From Cryoendolithus antarcticus (taxonomy: Eukaryota; Ascomycota; Dothideomycetes; Cladosporiales; Cladosporiaceae): a stretch of 64,000 nt of DNA. The translations under genes and the position numbers were made by a program. Location of the stretch: contig NAJO01000042.1 of the NCBI GenBank assembly GCA_002077065.1, positions 248,001 through 312,000 on the forward strand, read 5' to 3'. Shown here in pieces: positions 1-10,344 of this stretch; the first letter of the stretch is position 1; each line of letters starts with the position of its first letter. Below the pieces are notes generated by a model, which saw nothing but the letters and a program-made list of their open reading frames with translations, did no database searches and had not been told where the DNA came from.

Positions 1-906
1 AGCGCTGAGATTGGAGCGTCCGGCGGGAAAGCACAGTCTCTGACAGGCCATCTTGCAAAGGGGATCTTCTTGGCAATATATGGGAGTGGACTGAAGGTCG
101 TAAGCATGGACCTTTTCGCCAAGCAATACTACTGCAGTATTCCTGTTTCAATCATCAGAGGCTGCGTGGACGCCGTTCGTGCGAAGCTGACCGATCCGGA
201 TGGCGTGAACAACACTTTCGCCAACTTGAACACGGTCAAGCGACTCGCTATCAGTTTTACGCACCATCCCAGTCCTCCTCTCGCGAAGAACACTTCGATC
301 ATTGGCCAGACCAGTGCACTGTCCTCCACGTTGACCTCGATTCCTCATCTCGAATCCCTGGCACTACACTGGTACAAGCTCCTCGCCCGGACGCAGGAGC
401 GATGGGATTCATGCATAGAGGAAGAATGGCTCAGCCGCACACTCCTCAAGCTCAATCTATTCTCGCTCGGGAATTTAGATCTCAATGGCGTTCAGTTCTA
501 CCCAGAGTTCCTGTGCAACTTCCTCCAGAGAACGCCACTCACCCACTTCACGCTCCAGGGAGTCCACATAGGAGCTCCCAGCCCTCACACTCACTACACT
601 GTAGCCCGCACAAGGGTATCTGTCCTCGACTTCATTGCAAGCCCGGAATGTACAATCACTTCGCTTCATCTCGACGACCTGATTGAGCACACGAATCTAG
701 TCTACTTTAAGGTTCCCGGCGAACCCAAGTTTCGTCGAGGCGACGATGTGGGACCGAGCGAGGTTCGCCGGACAGGTGCGGAGGTGAAGGTAAGGCTGGA
801 TTATGCCTTTGGCAACGGTAAAGCTGTCCGAAGCGCACAGTTGGATGAGTGGTGGAGGGTACGGATGAGGCGGTATGGACCGCGATGGGACGATGTAGTT
901 TTCTAG
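1..906 (+). CDS. F-box/LRR-like hypothetical protein, 3' part
   Basis: The frame is open from the first base of the window to a TAG at 904-906, so the gene starts upstream and only about 301 C-terminal residues are visible. There is no ATG near the left edge that would make a natural start. The protein has leucine-spaced segments (for example around 'LAISFTHHPS' and 'SIPHLESLALHW', then 'LLKLNLFSLGNLDLNG') that resemble the irregular leucine-rich part of fungal F-box proteins. The tail is basic with several Trp/Arg residues. No catalytic motif is seen. An F-box, if present, would lie upstream. The assignment is by style of sequence only, so function is not established. It converges on RAE1 across a short repeat-bearing spacer. 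Confidence 0.6.
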   Translation, partial: SAEIGASGGKAQSLTGHLAKGIFLAIYGSGLKVVSMDLFAKQYYCSIPVSIIRGCVDAVRAKLTDPDGVNNTFANLNTVKRLAISFTHHPSPPLAKNTSIIGQTSALSSTLTSIPHLESLALHWYKLLARTQERWDSCIEEEWLSRTLLKLNLFSLGNLDLNGVQFYPEFLCNFLQRTPLTHFTLQGVHIGAPSPHTHYTVARTRVSVLDFIASPECTITSLHLDDLIEHTNLVYFKVPGEPKFRRGDDVGPSEVRRTGAEVKVRLDYAFGNGKAVRSAQLDEWWRVRMRRYGPRWDDVVF

Positions 907-1067
907 TCACGAAGCTGTAGTGTGCGAAGCATAATAATACAGGTTCGTCATCGGCAGTTCTTGTGTTTGATCATCTTACATGCTACCTAATCCTATTACG
1001 CAGCCTCGAGCTTGGTTCGGTTCGTGCCTCCTGTGCCCGGTAGTGCCAACTGCTCAATACCTACGCA

Positions 1068-1119
1068 GCTTGCGCGTTCAGCTTGCGCATTCAGCGTGCG
1101 CATTCATCTTGCGCATTGA
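1068..1119. repeat. Four-copy 13-bp tandem repeat
   Basis: Four consecutive 13-bp units occupy 1068-1080, 1081-1093, 1094-1106 and 1107-1119. The core is GCTTGCGCATTCA with one to three changes per unit. The array lies in the 363-bp spacer between two convergent genes. Nothing else is seen in 907-1269. Confidence 0.85.
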
Positions 1120-1269
1120 GCAGTCGAGTACAACGTCACACCGCGGTATCACCTGATCGTGCGACTGAAATGTCGCTGTGCCCAGGGAAATGTAGCCTGA
1201 GCCCGCACCTCACACGCCATGGGCCCGATTTCACAGATCCTTTCCTCGAACACATCACTCGCTTATTCA

Positions 1270-2367
1270 TCACCGCTTCTTCGCCTCCCTCGGCTTACAC
1301 TCATCGCCTTGCACCGGATGCAACATGATCTTGTTCGGGTAATCCGGCCGATTGCTCGAATGTCCCTTACTCCAATCATAGCTCACAGCATACGCAAAGA
1401 TACTTCCCGTCCGGTTGAAGTCCGTCGCTGTGATACTGCCTCCAACCTCCGGGTAGCCCTTCAACCTGTGCTTCGCGTCCTTGTCCCAGAAGTGGAATGT
1501 GCCGTCCGCGCCAGCTGTGCTAAAGGTGCCGTGAACGGGATGGAATGATATGGCGTTGACGCTGTAGACGTTCTGCGTATTTCGATCTGTTGGCGAGGTC
1601 GCGCGGTGGCACTTGAAGGAGAAGTTGTTGGATTGCTTGTCCTCGGGAATGTACTGGATGGCGCAGCGCCCTTCGATGCTGCCGACCGCGTAGCCAGTGG
1701 CGTCTGTGAAGGTTCGCACCACTCGAGTCTGGAACTTGAGTGGTGATTGGATGGATTTGAAGAATGTGCCTGGGTTCTTCAGGTCGATGACATTTACCCA
1801 TCGCTCGGCAGTGCCAACAACCAGCAGCTCGGTGTTGTTCGTCGAGGCGTTATGGCGGACGTCCATAGAGTAGACGCGGTCTTGACAGGTCACTGTTGCG
1901 ACGGCTTGTTGTTGTCGTAGGTCCCAGTACTTGATCGTCTTATCCCAGCTTCCAGTCACGAGCATATGTTGGCCGTTGACGAATATGCTTTCGACGCATT
2001 TGATGGGTTGGTCGTGCACTGCGACTTGCTGTGCTGTTGTTGCGCCTGCTGCGAGATCCAGCATGCGCGCTGCCTTGTCTGCGCCTCCGCCGAAAACCTT
2101 CTGACCGTCCTTCGACCAGCAGCAGGAGAGCACTGGACCGTCATGCTCGAACATCGCCGTCCCTTGACTTTGTCCATTACCATCGATCTCGTAGATCCGC
2201 ACCTTTTTGTCCCATGATGCGACTGCGAGGTGCTCTGATTGTGGTGAGAATCGTAGATCCGATATGCTGTCTTCTGGCGGGTTGCTCAAAGGTACATCCT
2301 TGCTGAGGTCGCCTTGTGTTGGGTTTGCAGCGGATGCCGCCGACGAATTGCCGAAGAGGCCAGCCAT
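1270..2367 (-). CDS. RAE1: mRNA export factor Rae1/Gle2, WD40 protein
   Basis: Nuclear pore-associated seven-bladed beta-propeller that works in poly(A) RNA export and binds the GLEBS motif of Nup116/Nup98-type nucleoporins. A single uninterrupted frame gives 365 aa from the ATG at 2367 (MAGLFGNSS), the same length class as yeast Gle2. WD-type blades are visible: 'VASWDKKVRIYEI', 'VTGSWDKTIKYWDL' and 'STAGADGTFHFWDKD'. The C-terminal signature 'FAYAVSYDWSKGH' and the closing Lys/Arg-rich tail are typical of Rae1. The open frame extends 33 codons upstream of the ATG without an earlier ATG, so 2367 is chosen. It is transcribed toward the gene at the left edge. Confidence 0.95.
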   Translation of the reverse strand: MAGLFGNSSAASAANPTQGDLSKDVPLSNPPEDSISDLRFSPQSEHLAVASWDKKVRIYEIDGNGQSQGTAMFEHDGPVLSCCWSKDGQKVFGGGADKAARMLDLAAGATTAQQVAVHDQPIKCVESIFVNGQHMLVTGSWDKTIKYWDLRQQQAVATVTCQDRVYSMDVRHNASTNNTELLVVGTAERWVNVIDLKNPGTFFKSIQSPLKFQTRVVRTFTDATGYAVGSIEGRCAIQYIPEDKQSNNFSFKCHRATSPTDRNTQNVYSVNAISFHPVHGTFSTAGADGTFHFWDKDAKHRLKGYPEVGGSITATDFNRTGSIFAYAVSYDWSKGHSSNRPDYPNKIMLHPVQGDECKPREAKKR

Positions 2368-3963
2368 ATCGATGGATTGGAAGCCAGGCGACTTGACGGT
2401 GCACGCTGTTCGCGGCGACTGATCAGGGTTGTGAGTGCTGCCGGTCTTGTTAGTTCTGCGCTGCATCTCGGCGGTGGTGTGCGTGAATTGGTCTGTACCT
2501 TCTGCTGGGGGCTAATTCCTCTGAGGTTATAGGGATTGCAAGTGAATGGGACCCAGAAGTGAACAGCCGAAGAGCTTGAAGTTCTACACAAGCATTACTG
2601 CCTACATGCCCAGCTCATGCCTCGTGGAGAGGTGAAGTCGCGAAGTCCACGCGAAGCGGCAACCTTCCGCATTGCCAAGCCAGCAGCTCTTCAGCAGAAA
2701 TCTCGACTTCATTTCTTTCCTCTTCCAACTCCCCGCTCAACAATTCGCAGTCGAAGCTCACATACAGACAGTCACTTGGCAGTCATCAACACACAGCTTT
2801 GGGAGAAAGTCCCCGGACGCTTCAATAGCAAATGCTGAAAAGCGCCGCCACAGAAGCACATGCGGCTCACCTCGGCCGACCTCCATCCCTCATCACACCC
2901 TGCTTTGTCGTCTGCACTCTTGCTTCGAGACTTGTCAGCTCGGATCTACCATGCCCTGAGACCGGTGCTTCGGTGCTGCCCTTCACGAGGAGACGATGAT
3001 ATGAGTCTGCGCTCCTGGCGTGCTGATCTCGCTGCCGGCCTGCTGACATCCACGAGGAGACATGACAGGTACTGTGGTGAGCAAGTTGGGCCCAAGCTGG
3101 CGCAGAGGGCCATTCGTCAAGATCGATAGTTATGCGAATGCCTGACCGACCTCTCCGAACGCGCTTCACTCGACTTGCAAACGGAGATGAATTCAGGTTA
3201 CTCGATGGGGCTTATTCTTGATGCGAGGAGTTCACATACCTTTTTGGATCTGCTCGAGCGGACTTCATCGTCTGCGTCGAGAGCTGTGTCAAAGCAGCCA
3301 GATCCGTTGGCCTTGTGCATGGCAGTGGGGCAAGAGAGATCTCGAAGCGTGCAGGTGATGAGACAAAGGAAATAGAGTCAAGCACTGAATTACGGACTTG
3401 CGGTGTGCCCTTCACTGGGTGCATTTGCGGTTCACTCTGATGCATACATTTGCCTACGACGGTATCTGATGGACGCTTCGAGATCTCGCTGGTCATAGTG
3501 GGGAGATGTTGGTGGGAGTTGGCGCTGGATGCTGGTCCCAGATAGTACATAGCGGGGTGAGCAGAGAAGCTCAGAAGATCACTGACTGGCAGTCGTGCTG
3601 TCGTCAGCGTAGATCATTGCATTATGTCGAAGGTGGTAGGTGATGGCAAGAACGCTGCTTCCTCTGATCGTACTTTCCTCTGGGCATCTTTGCCAAGTCT
3701 GCTCATCTGCTACGCGTCAACCATTTTCATCCTCTTCCTCTCGCAGTTGTACTGCTGGTTCCACTACGCTTTCATCACTAGCGCAAATCGCCTACTTGGC
3801 TGTAACGTGATATCAACTACGATCGAGCATCACACGACAGATATGGCACTCCCCTGGTTGCATTCATGCGACGCGTGCGCCAATCTTGTCTCCCATCACT
3901 TCGCGCTCATGTTTCTACAGACTCGATGGCTACCACCTGGGCCGCCAAAAGACATACATCATC
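2368..3963. other. Intergenic region 5' of RAE1
   Basis: About 1.6 kb with only short, overlapping, unrecognisable frames on both strands. It must contain the RAE1 promoter at its left end. I see no RNA gene, no long repeat and no convincing coding frame. Confidence 0.6.
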
Positions 3964-4548
3964 ATGGACAGTCGATTACCGCACAAAGCTACGAAGCCAA
4001 CACCATCAAGCCTGCTCAACCTACCAAAAGAACTTCGCCTCATGAATTTTAAATTCGTGGTCAGCAGCTTCACTCCATCGGCTGAGGAATCCGACATCCT
4101 CATCTCGAAGCGCGACTTTGAGCAGCGCTGTGCCCTCTTCTCCGAGCTTCCTCTGCTCCACACCTGCAAATTGGTTCGTGACGAAGTCTTCCCCATGGTG
4201 TTCGACGCACTAGACGCTCTAGCTCGTGCGCTTCATTTCGAGATGCTAGTCTAGGAAGGCATCAGAGACTCAATGTACGACAGGATCACATCGCTCGACG
4301 CAGCCTCGTTGGTCGCCCTGCAGGACGTACTCCTCGAGTGGTTCAGATGGTCCGACTACACCAACATGGCGGCGCGGACTCTCGTGGGATGGAGCTTGGC
4401 TTACGGTGACGAGGAGTCCCGCGCGGTGAGTCTCGCCGATGCGAAGGCCACCAGTCGTCCTGCATGTTCGAGGAGGTATCGGAAGGGTGGAAAGAAATCT
4501 GCTGGTATGCATTACGAAGTCTTCTCACTGAATCAGCGACGGCGATGA
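3964..4548 (+). pseudogene. F-box-like family member A, interrupted by one in-frame TAG
   Basis: From ATG 3964 the frame gives 96 residues: a short leader, 'SLLNLPKELRLMNFKF', then 'ELPLLHTCKLVRDE', ending at TAG 4252-4254. This is the two-motif layout seen repeatedly in the window (LPxELR helix, then LHTCxxLR about 45 residues later). It is closest to member C at 5.7 kb, which has 'EIPVLHTCKLLCRE'. After the TAG the same frame stays open for 97 more codons, to 4546-4548, with protein-like content ('LVALQDVLLEWFRW'). Family members usually have a C-terminal tail, so the stop looks premature. Alternatives are a genuinely short protein or an unusual intron; the 36-nt GT...AG interval here would be very short. 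Function is unknown beyond the F-box-like helix. Confidence 0.55.
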
Positions 4549-4868
4549 TAGGGCGTGTGCAGACTCTTGTGGCGTGATGAAACGTAGCTAGAGTGCAATG
4601 CAGTATGCCAGGCTAGGTCCGGATATTTGCGCAACGGCCAATTCACCTAGGTAGCTAGGCTCATGCAACTTCGTGGCGTGGCAGGAACCGTGCCTTCTTG
4701 AAACCTCTCTTCTTTCATGCAAGCTGTGGACCTCATCGTCTTCACTTCACAACACATGCGCCTGCGCAACCTTGTCTCTCGTCCACGCCCGCATGACAGT
4801 AATACAAGGATAATTGTCTATTTGACGCCGTGCTTCAGTTGGTCAAAAGCAGGACTCTGCCAACAACC

Positions 4869-5372
4869 ATGTCTCTCGATGACACCTTACCTGGCATCAT
4901 TCTACACACCGGCCACGCTCCCAACAGCAGATGCCATCTCCTCGAATTGCCGAAAGAGCTCCGCCTGGAGATACTCATGCATGCGATTGAAAGCGCCAAA
5001 CCCTCTATCACGGAATTGGCTGAATATCGCTCCCATCCTATATTTGAGCCTCCCTATGCCCAGCTCGGCAACAACATCACGCTCACGCTCCTGAGATATG
5101 ATGCGCTTTCCACAGTCGGCAAGGCTATGGTGCAGGTGCTAGAAGACCTCAGGATGCAGTACGACCAGAAGCGCAATACCCGCCGCGAGCTCACAGTAGT
5201 CTGGAGTCCTACCTCAAGTCAACGAGCTCATGATCTGGCCCAGGAGATGTTCGGGATCGATTGGCGTGTTGCTGTCGCCGTCAAGGTCCGCAAGGAAAGG
5301 CAGGCGCTCTTTGTCGATATAGGTATACGGGAAGGCGGTCACCGTTTGAATGGAAGTATCGAAGCTACGTGA
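4869..5372 (+). CDS. F-box-like family member B
   Basis: A 167-aa intact frame from ATG 4869. It carries 'CHLLELPKELRLEIL' at about residues 33-47, the same helix as its neighbours. The later LHTC motif is not conserved; that zone reads 'LTLLRYDALSTVGKAM' followed by a charged helix. Leucine/glutamate-rich 'LPKELRLEIL' segments in fungal proteins are often annotated as F-box or 2EXR-like and may bind Skp1. That role is inferred, since no search was possible. An upstream GTG-initiated extension exists but has no ATG. Same strand as A and C, with spacers of about 320 bp. Confidence 0.6.
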   Translation: MSLDDTLPGIILHTGHAPNSRCHLLELPKELRLEILMHAIESAKPSITELAEYRSHPIFEPPYAQLGNNITLTLLRYDALSTVGKAMVQVLEDLRMQYDQKRNTRRELTVVWSPTSSQRAHDLAQEMFGIDWRVAVAVKVRKERQALFVDIGIREGGHRLNGSIEAT

Positions 5373-5694
5373 GGCGAAAGGGTGGCAGTGAATCGGTAGC
5401 GTACTGTAGCTCACGGGACACGCAAAAGGTAAAGCTAAGGCTACTCCTGTTTGTCTGCCAGCTTGGAATTCAGACAGGACTTCACTAGGCTGCAGGCGCG
5501 TGAGAGTAGTCCGGTGTGCCTTCCTCACATGTGACAACTTCGAAATGAGGTAGTAAAGTCAATCACCTCTCTGCATCTAGCCACTTCCAAGTCCCACGCA
5601 AGTCAACGCGCAGACACACCAATTTCACTGGAACAATCTCGCAACTGCGAGCCGTCATCATACTTGTGGGCCACCGACCAAGTATCTCTCCGTG

Positions 5695-6534
5695 ATGCCA
5701 AGCGAAATCATGCCGATGATGGAGGCAGAGTCAGGTGCACCAATTGGTAATATTCAGCTCCTCACCATCTATATCCACATCTCGCATGGGATCCTGTCCC
5801 ACATGGCGCCAACTGACCGCTTGAAAGTAGTCGAGAAGCCTTCGCCAGAATCTCCCGTGACTACCCCTTCGCTGATGCTGAAGAAGCTGGCACCATGTCG
5901 CCTACTAGATCTACCCAAGGAGCTTCGCTTGGAAATCCTGGAGCTGGTGATCTGCACTTCGAAGCCATCAATCAAAGCAGTGCCCAGCTCAGATGAGCTG
6001 GTCTGCGAGCATAACTTCGAGCGGCGCTGTGTACAATTCGTGGAGATACCAGTACTCCACACCTGCAAGCTCCTCTGCCGAGAAGCCTCCCCGATTACCG
6101 ACAAAGCGCTAGATAGTCTAGCCGCAGACCTGGACACAGAGCTCGGCAAATCCCTCGAGATCTCCGAAGCCCTTACCGCCGCCGTAGACCTAACGCAGGA
6201 GGAGCAGCGACTCGCGGGTAAAATGCGCCTCCTGGAAGAGGCGAAGATGTTGGCGAGATTCGGCGAGATGGTGGCGGACACGCAAATGGCCTGGAAAGGG
6301 GTGTAACACGGCAATTTCTTGCAATCCGTGTTTATTGCGCTCACCGGGCAGCGCCACCGTACCGTGCGAAAATATCGGGAGAACGGCGACTGCGCAGGGG
6401 AATGGTTACATCAACGTGTTCCGGTCGCAGACCTGGCCGAGATCATCAGCCATTTTGCAGGCATACGACCAGAGACGATTAAGATGCTGAAGGAAGAGCA
6501 CCCTGAATTCTGCAAGCTCTTAGATGCTTAGCTT
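5695..6534 (+). CDS. F-box-like family member C, with possible second exon
   Basis: The frame from ATG 5695 gives 203 aa, ending at TAA 6304-6306. It contains 'CRLLDLPKELRLEILELV' and, about 45 residues on, 'VEIPVLHTCKLLCRE', followed by a charged helical region. The true start may be a later Met, because the first 40 residues look unlike coding sequence. Directly after the TAA the same frame reopens and runs to 6529-6531 ('VADLAEIISHFAGIRPETIK'). A 48-nt GTGTAA...GGGCAG interval (6301-6348) would remove the stop and keep phase, so either a short intron or a premature stop is possible. cDNA is needed to choose. The paralogue A shows the same stop-then-open-frame pattern. Confidence 0.55.
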
Positions 6535-7079
6535 CAGGAAGTGGAAGATAGCTGGGAAGTGTCGCTGGCCCAGGGAATTACCTCCAGCACGCATTGACTT
6601 CTTCGTTTGCGATGGTATGACACACGAGCCCTGCCAGCTCATAGTTCGTTGCATAGTCGGAGAGATACGCCTAGACTACATCAGCTGTACTGCACGACGC
6701 CAGATGGTCCGATGTCGATTTCTGAAAGCTAGACGGAGCACCCGCGACGAGCCAGTCACAAAGCACCAAATGGCTTCTAGCACTCTTCCACGGACGAGAT
6801 CAGACCTATGTGAACGGCTTGGGTAAAGCCCTGCGGCATGTGTAACCTCGATACAGCACAGTCGCTTTTCTGTACAAGTCCCTAGATCCAAGTCCTCCGC
6901 CTTCCCATCATACATGCCCGTTTGACCCGGCTTCACTACTGTTGCTCCCTCACAATATGAGAATCCTCCTTCAGCGTTGGATCCTGTCCCGGCGCAAGAT
7001 GCGAATCACTCTCCAGCAACTCATCCGGCTTATCTGCACAATATCAGCACCTCATCAACCCTCCACACGCACACCTGGA
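6535..7079. other. Intergenic, 3' of member C and 3' of GUT2
   Basis: A convergent spacer of about 545 bp. Small frames only; nothing supportable. Confidence 0.5.
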
Positions 7080-9188
7080 TCACTCACCATGCCTCGCATA
7101 AAGCCCATACTCCTCATCGCTATACTTCCCCACCTCTCCTCTCTCGACCTCGTCGCGCGTGAGCGCAAGCTTACTCTTAGGCAGTCCCATGCTCCCCAGG
7201 AAGCGGACACCTTCCGTCCACTCCACCGCCTTCCTCTCCTTACCCCACCCGAGCTCCTCGCCCATCATATCGATCACCATCGGCAGCGCCTCGAGCGATG
7301 CTTGAGCATTGAGGAACGTCAAGCGGGTTCTGCGAGCGAGGACGTCGATAGCCGTTTGCGCGTACTCATGACGCACAGCGTAGCGGATCTCACCGTCTAC
7401 ATACGGATACAGTGTCGCGATACGGATGCCGCGGACGGGGAAACGGAGTTCAGTCGGCGCGCAGAGGGCGGCGACTTGCCAGGCGCGGTCACCGTAGCTT
7501 TCACATAGATGTTTGGCTACCTCGGTCTCTAGGCCGTAATGCTGGATCAAGTTGATGTAAAGCGTCTTGCTGAAGCCGTGTGCGCCCACTAAGCGGAGGT
7601 TGTGCGTGTGGCAAGCGCCGTCAAGGGGCGTGGGGTCTTCGAAACCTGTCACGCCTGAGACTAGCGGAGGGTAGGGGACCCCCGTGGGGTGCAGGGAGAA
7701 AAGGGAGATGGCTTCATCGACTGCTTCTTCGGCCATTTGGCGGTAGGTCGTCCATTTCCCGCCAGAAATGGTGATGAGGCCCGAGTCAGAGGTCGTGACG
7801 AGGTGGTTGCGGACTAGACCTTCCGAGGCAGATTTCTTCGGATCGCGGACGAGGGGGCGGATACCGGACCATGCTGCCAGCACGTCGCCGCGGCGGACGT
7901 TGATTTCGGGTTGGAGGTAATTCTGGACTTCACTCAAGATCCACTCGATCTCCTGCTCGCCGGCTATGGGGTTCTGCTTCACGTCGCAAGGCGCGTCTGT
8001 CGTGCCTGCGATGGTGTTGCCTTGCCAGGGGAGGAAGAAGATCACGCGGCCGTCGGAGGTGGCGGGGTCTAGGAGGCCCATGTTGGTCGGAGCGTAGAAG
8101 CCAGGAAGAATGACGTGCACGCCTGAGCTCGGTGCGACGATTTCAGGTACATTTTGGTCGTCGAGTTTGCGAATGCCGTCTGTGAAGGGACCGGTGGCGT
8201 TGATGATGCCTTTCGCTTTGATCGTGAATGGTTCCGAGGGTTTGCCGTTCTTCTCTGCGATCACGTCTTTGACTTGAGCACCGCAGAGCTTGCCAGATGC
8301 GTCCTTTTCGAGAGCTGTGACTTCGAGGTGGTTCACTACTGTTGCACCGTAGAGACTTGCAGTCATAGCCAGAGAGACATTCATGCGGGAGTCATTGTGT
8401 GCGCCATCATAGTAGACGAGAGCGCCCCAGAGGTCATCTTTCTTCAGCATAGGAAAGGCATCCAAGGCTTTGCTGCGAGTCAGGAAGTACGAGCTTTCAA
8501 TGTTCTCGGAGCCGGCGAGGAAATCGTAGAACTTTGTACCGAACCAGAAGTAGGGGACTTGCCATGCCTTCTTGACAGGAATCATAATCGGGAGCCAGGA
8601 GGAGAGATGCGGTGCAGTGTCCAGAAAGTATCGTCGCTCTCGTAGAGCTTCGACGACAAGCTTGTACTGGTTGTAGTCGAGCTGCCAGACGGCTTTCTCC
8701 AGGTATCGAACACCACCATGTACAAGCTTCGTGCTTTTACTGCTTGTCCCCGAAGCGAAGTCATCTCGATCGACGACAGCAACTTTGAGACCTCTACTCG
8801 CAGCGTCAAGTGCGACACCAGCTCCTGTAGCTCCCCCTCCAATGATCAACAGATCATACTCCGCGCCTTCCGCTTCCTTGCCAGCTACATCCTGCCCTTT
8901 GACAGCCTGCGCGATCTTACTACCTGCCTTCTTGACCGCGTCGGTGATCACCCCTGCGCTCGCCTTGAGATCCGCAATCTGCTCCTCGCGAGTCTTGATC
9001 CGTGGGAACGAGGGTGGCCGAAAGACACCGCCCTCGCCATAGGTGGGAGGTGGGACGGAAGCAGCTTCCAGTCCCGGCACGTCGCGGGGACGGTAGATCA
9101 CGTACAGAGCTCCTGCGCCGATTGTCGTGGCGCCTGTGAGGTAGCCAGCTGCGCGGAGAAGGCGGCGGGAGGTGCTTCGCGTAGCCAT
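7080..9188 (-). CDS. GUT2: Mitochondrial FAD-dependent glycerol-3-phosphate dehydrogenase
   Basis: Inner-membrane flavoenzyme oxidising sn-glycerol-3-phosphate to dihydroxyacetone phosphate and passing electrons to ubiquinone; part of glycerol catabolism and the G3P shuttle. 702 aa in one intron-free frame from ATG 9188. The basic, Ser/Arg-rich N-terminus (MATRSTSRRLLRAAG) followed by a hydrophobic stretch (about 16-31) fits a mitochondrial presequence plus membrane anchor. The FAD-binding dinucleotide motif 'DLLIIGGGATGAG' is at about 112-124, followed by 'GTSSKSTKLVHGGVRYLE', a family signature. The alpha-glycerophosphate oxidase C-domain follows. Divergent from LTO1 across about 400 bp. 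Confidence 0.97.
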   Translation of the reverse strand: MATRSTSRRLLRAAGYLTGATTIGAGALYVIYRPRDVPGLEAASVPPPTYGEGGVFRPPSFPRIKTREEQIADLKASAGVITDAVKKAGSKIAQAVKGQDVAGKEAEGAEYDLLIIGGGATGAGVALDAASRGLKVAVVDRDDFASGTSSKSTKLVHGGVRYLEKAVWQLDYNQYKLVVEALRERRYFLDTAPHLSSWLPIMIPVKKAWQVPYFWFGTKFYDFLAGSENIESSYFLTRSKALDAFPMLKKDDLWGALVYYDGAHNDSRMNVSLAMTASLYGATVVNHLEVTALEKDASGKLCGAQVKDVIAEKNGKPSEPFTIKAKGIINATGPFTDGIRKLDDQNVPEIVAPSSGVHVILPGFYAPTNMGLLDPATSDGRVIFFLPWQGNTIAGTTDAPCDVKQNPIAGEQEIEWILSEVQNYLQPEINVRRGDVLAAWSGIRPLVRDPKKSASEGLVRNHLVTTSDSGLITISGGKWTTYRQMAEEAVDEAISLFSLHPTGVPYPPLVSGVTGFEDPTPLDGACHTHNLRLVGAHGFSKTLYINLIQHYGLETEVAKHLCESYGDRAWQVAALCAPTELRFPVRGIRIATLYPYVDGEIRYAVRHEYAQTAIDVLARRTRLTFLNAQASLEALPMVIDMMGEELGWGKERKAVEWTEGVRFLGSMGLPKSKLALTRDEVERGEVGKYSDEEYGLYARHGE

Positions 9189-9587
9189 GCTTGCTGCCCT
9201 CAAGCGATGCGGCTATGTATCCGTAGTTCTCGTCAATGCCAATGCTCTACTTCAATCCATGGTCGCGCTCAATAGTGCTGTGAGGCAGGATCGTGAAGCT
9301 GAGAGATAGGGGTGGAAGAGGTCAGGTCAGATACAGTGAAGCTATAGCATTACGAATGCGACATTGCCTCCGCCGACATACCACCGACCCATTACTCCAC
9401 CTCATCGTCTCCGCCCGTGATGCTAAACCTTGACCATCCTGCTCCTCTCTTGGCGGAGGTCGGTTGCCGGCAGCCCAGCTTCTCCACATCGGCCCGTGGC
9501 CCACCCATGCTTCGAGGTTTGCATGTGACAGCATGCGGGACCATACCGTCTTCAAGATTCGAAACACATTGATGGTCAAATCTCCAT
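9189..9587. promoter_or_regulatory. Divergent promoter region GUT2 / LTO1
   Basis: 399 bp between the two start codons, so both promoters must lie here. No specific motif is claimed. Confidence 0.5.
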
Positions 9588-10184
9588 ATGTCATCCGAGC
9601 ATGTATCAGCGATGATGCCAGCAGCGGACGAGAAGCCCCAAGCCGAGACGCTCCAAGAAAGAGAGGATGAGGATCCCTTCGCCCCTCTTCTCTCCCTCGA
9701 GTCCTCGTTCTACGATGAAGGCTATGCCCTTGGTGTGAAAGAAGGCTCAACCTCCGGCCGCATAGAAGGCCGGCTCTTCGGACTATCTCGAGGCTTCGAG
9801 AAGTTTGAGGAGCTTGGAGGGCTGCAGGGGAAGGCGTGCGTGTGGTCTGCTCGCCTCGAACAGTCTGCCAAAGCTACTGATGGGGATACGGATGTGACGA
9901 GCTTAGTGCCAATCAAAGCCACCGATAGACTCGGCAAGCAAGTCCGCAGACTCGCTGAACTGACTGATCCTGAGGGGGTGAGTACGGAGAACAGTGAGGA
10001 TGGGGTGGCGGATTTTGATGAGAGGTTGAAGGAGGCGAAGGCGAAGGGCGTGGTGATCTCACGAATGCTGGGGGAGAGTGCTAGTGCTATTGATCACAGC
10101 CATGGGAAAGTTGGCAAGGCTGGAAGGGGGACTGGGGAGATGGAAGATTTTGGAGGAGTTGTAAAGGGCAGAACGAAGGGCTGA
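9588..10184 (+). CDS. LTO1: Lto1-type protein (Yae1/Lto1 Fe-S recruitment complex)
   Basis: 198 aa from ATG 9588, no intron. The N-terminal half has the deca-GX3 pattern of the Yae1/Lto1 (ORAOV1) family: 'SSFYDEGYALGVKEG', then 'GRIEGRLFGLSRGFEKFEEL' and 'GGLQGKACVW', with Gly spaced every four residues. In yeast, Lto1 with Yae1 links the ABC protein Rli1 (ABCE1) to the cytosolic Fe-S targeting complex. The C-terminal half is charged and poorly conserved. Yeast Lto1 ends in a Trp that contacts Cia1; this protein does not end in Trp, so the gene may have a different C-terminus or a missed 3' exon. DRE2, another cytosolic Fe-S assembly factor, lies elsewhere in the window but is not adjacent. 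Confidence 0.85.
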   Translation: MSSEHVSAMMPAADEKPQAETLQEREDEDPFAPLLSLESSFYDEGYALGVKEGSTSGRIEGRLFGLSRGFEKFEELGGLQGKACVWSARLEQSAKATDGDTDVTSLVPIKATDRLGKQVRRLAELTDPEGVSTENSEDGVADFDERLKEAKAKGVVISRMLGESASAIDHSHGKVGKAGRGTGEMEDFGGVVKGRTKG

Positions 10185-10344
10185 AGATGCAATGTTCAAG
10201 ATGAGCATAAGTAAAGGATGGACGATGCAAAGCTACGAACGCTCAGCAAGCTCTAACAACCGACGTCCTCCTTTTGCCACGTTTCTGCGGATTGGGTCAC
10301 CAGGTGCTCGCAACCTCGGGAGATCAAATATACTCCTCAACACC

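Noticed and set aside
3624..4052. 142-codon frame with hydrophobic stretches (plus strand)
   Set aside because: It overlaps member A in another frame, shows no motif, and A has the conserved family sequence.
7080..7508. Plus-strand frame of 188 codons opposite GUT2
   Set aside because: Antisense shadow of a strongly conserved gene.
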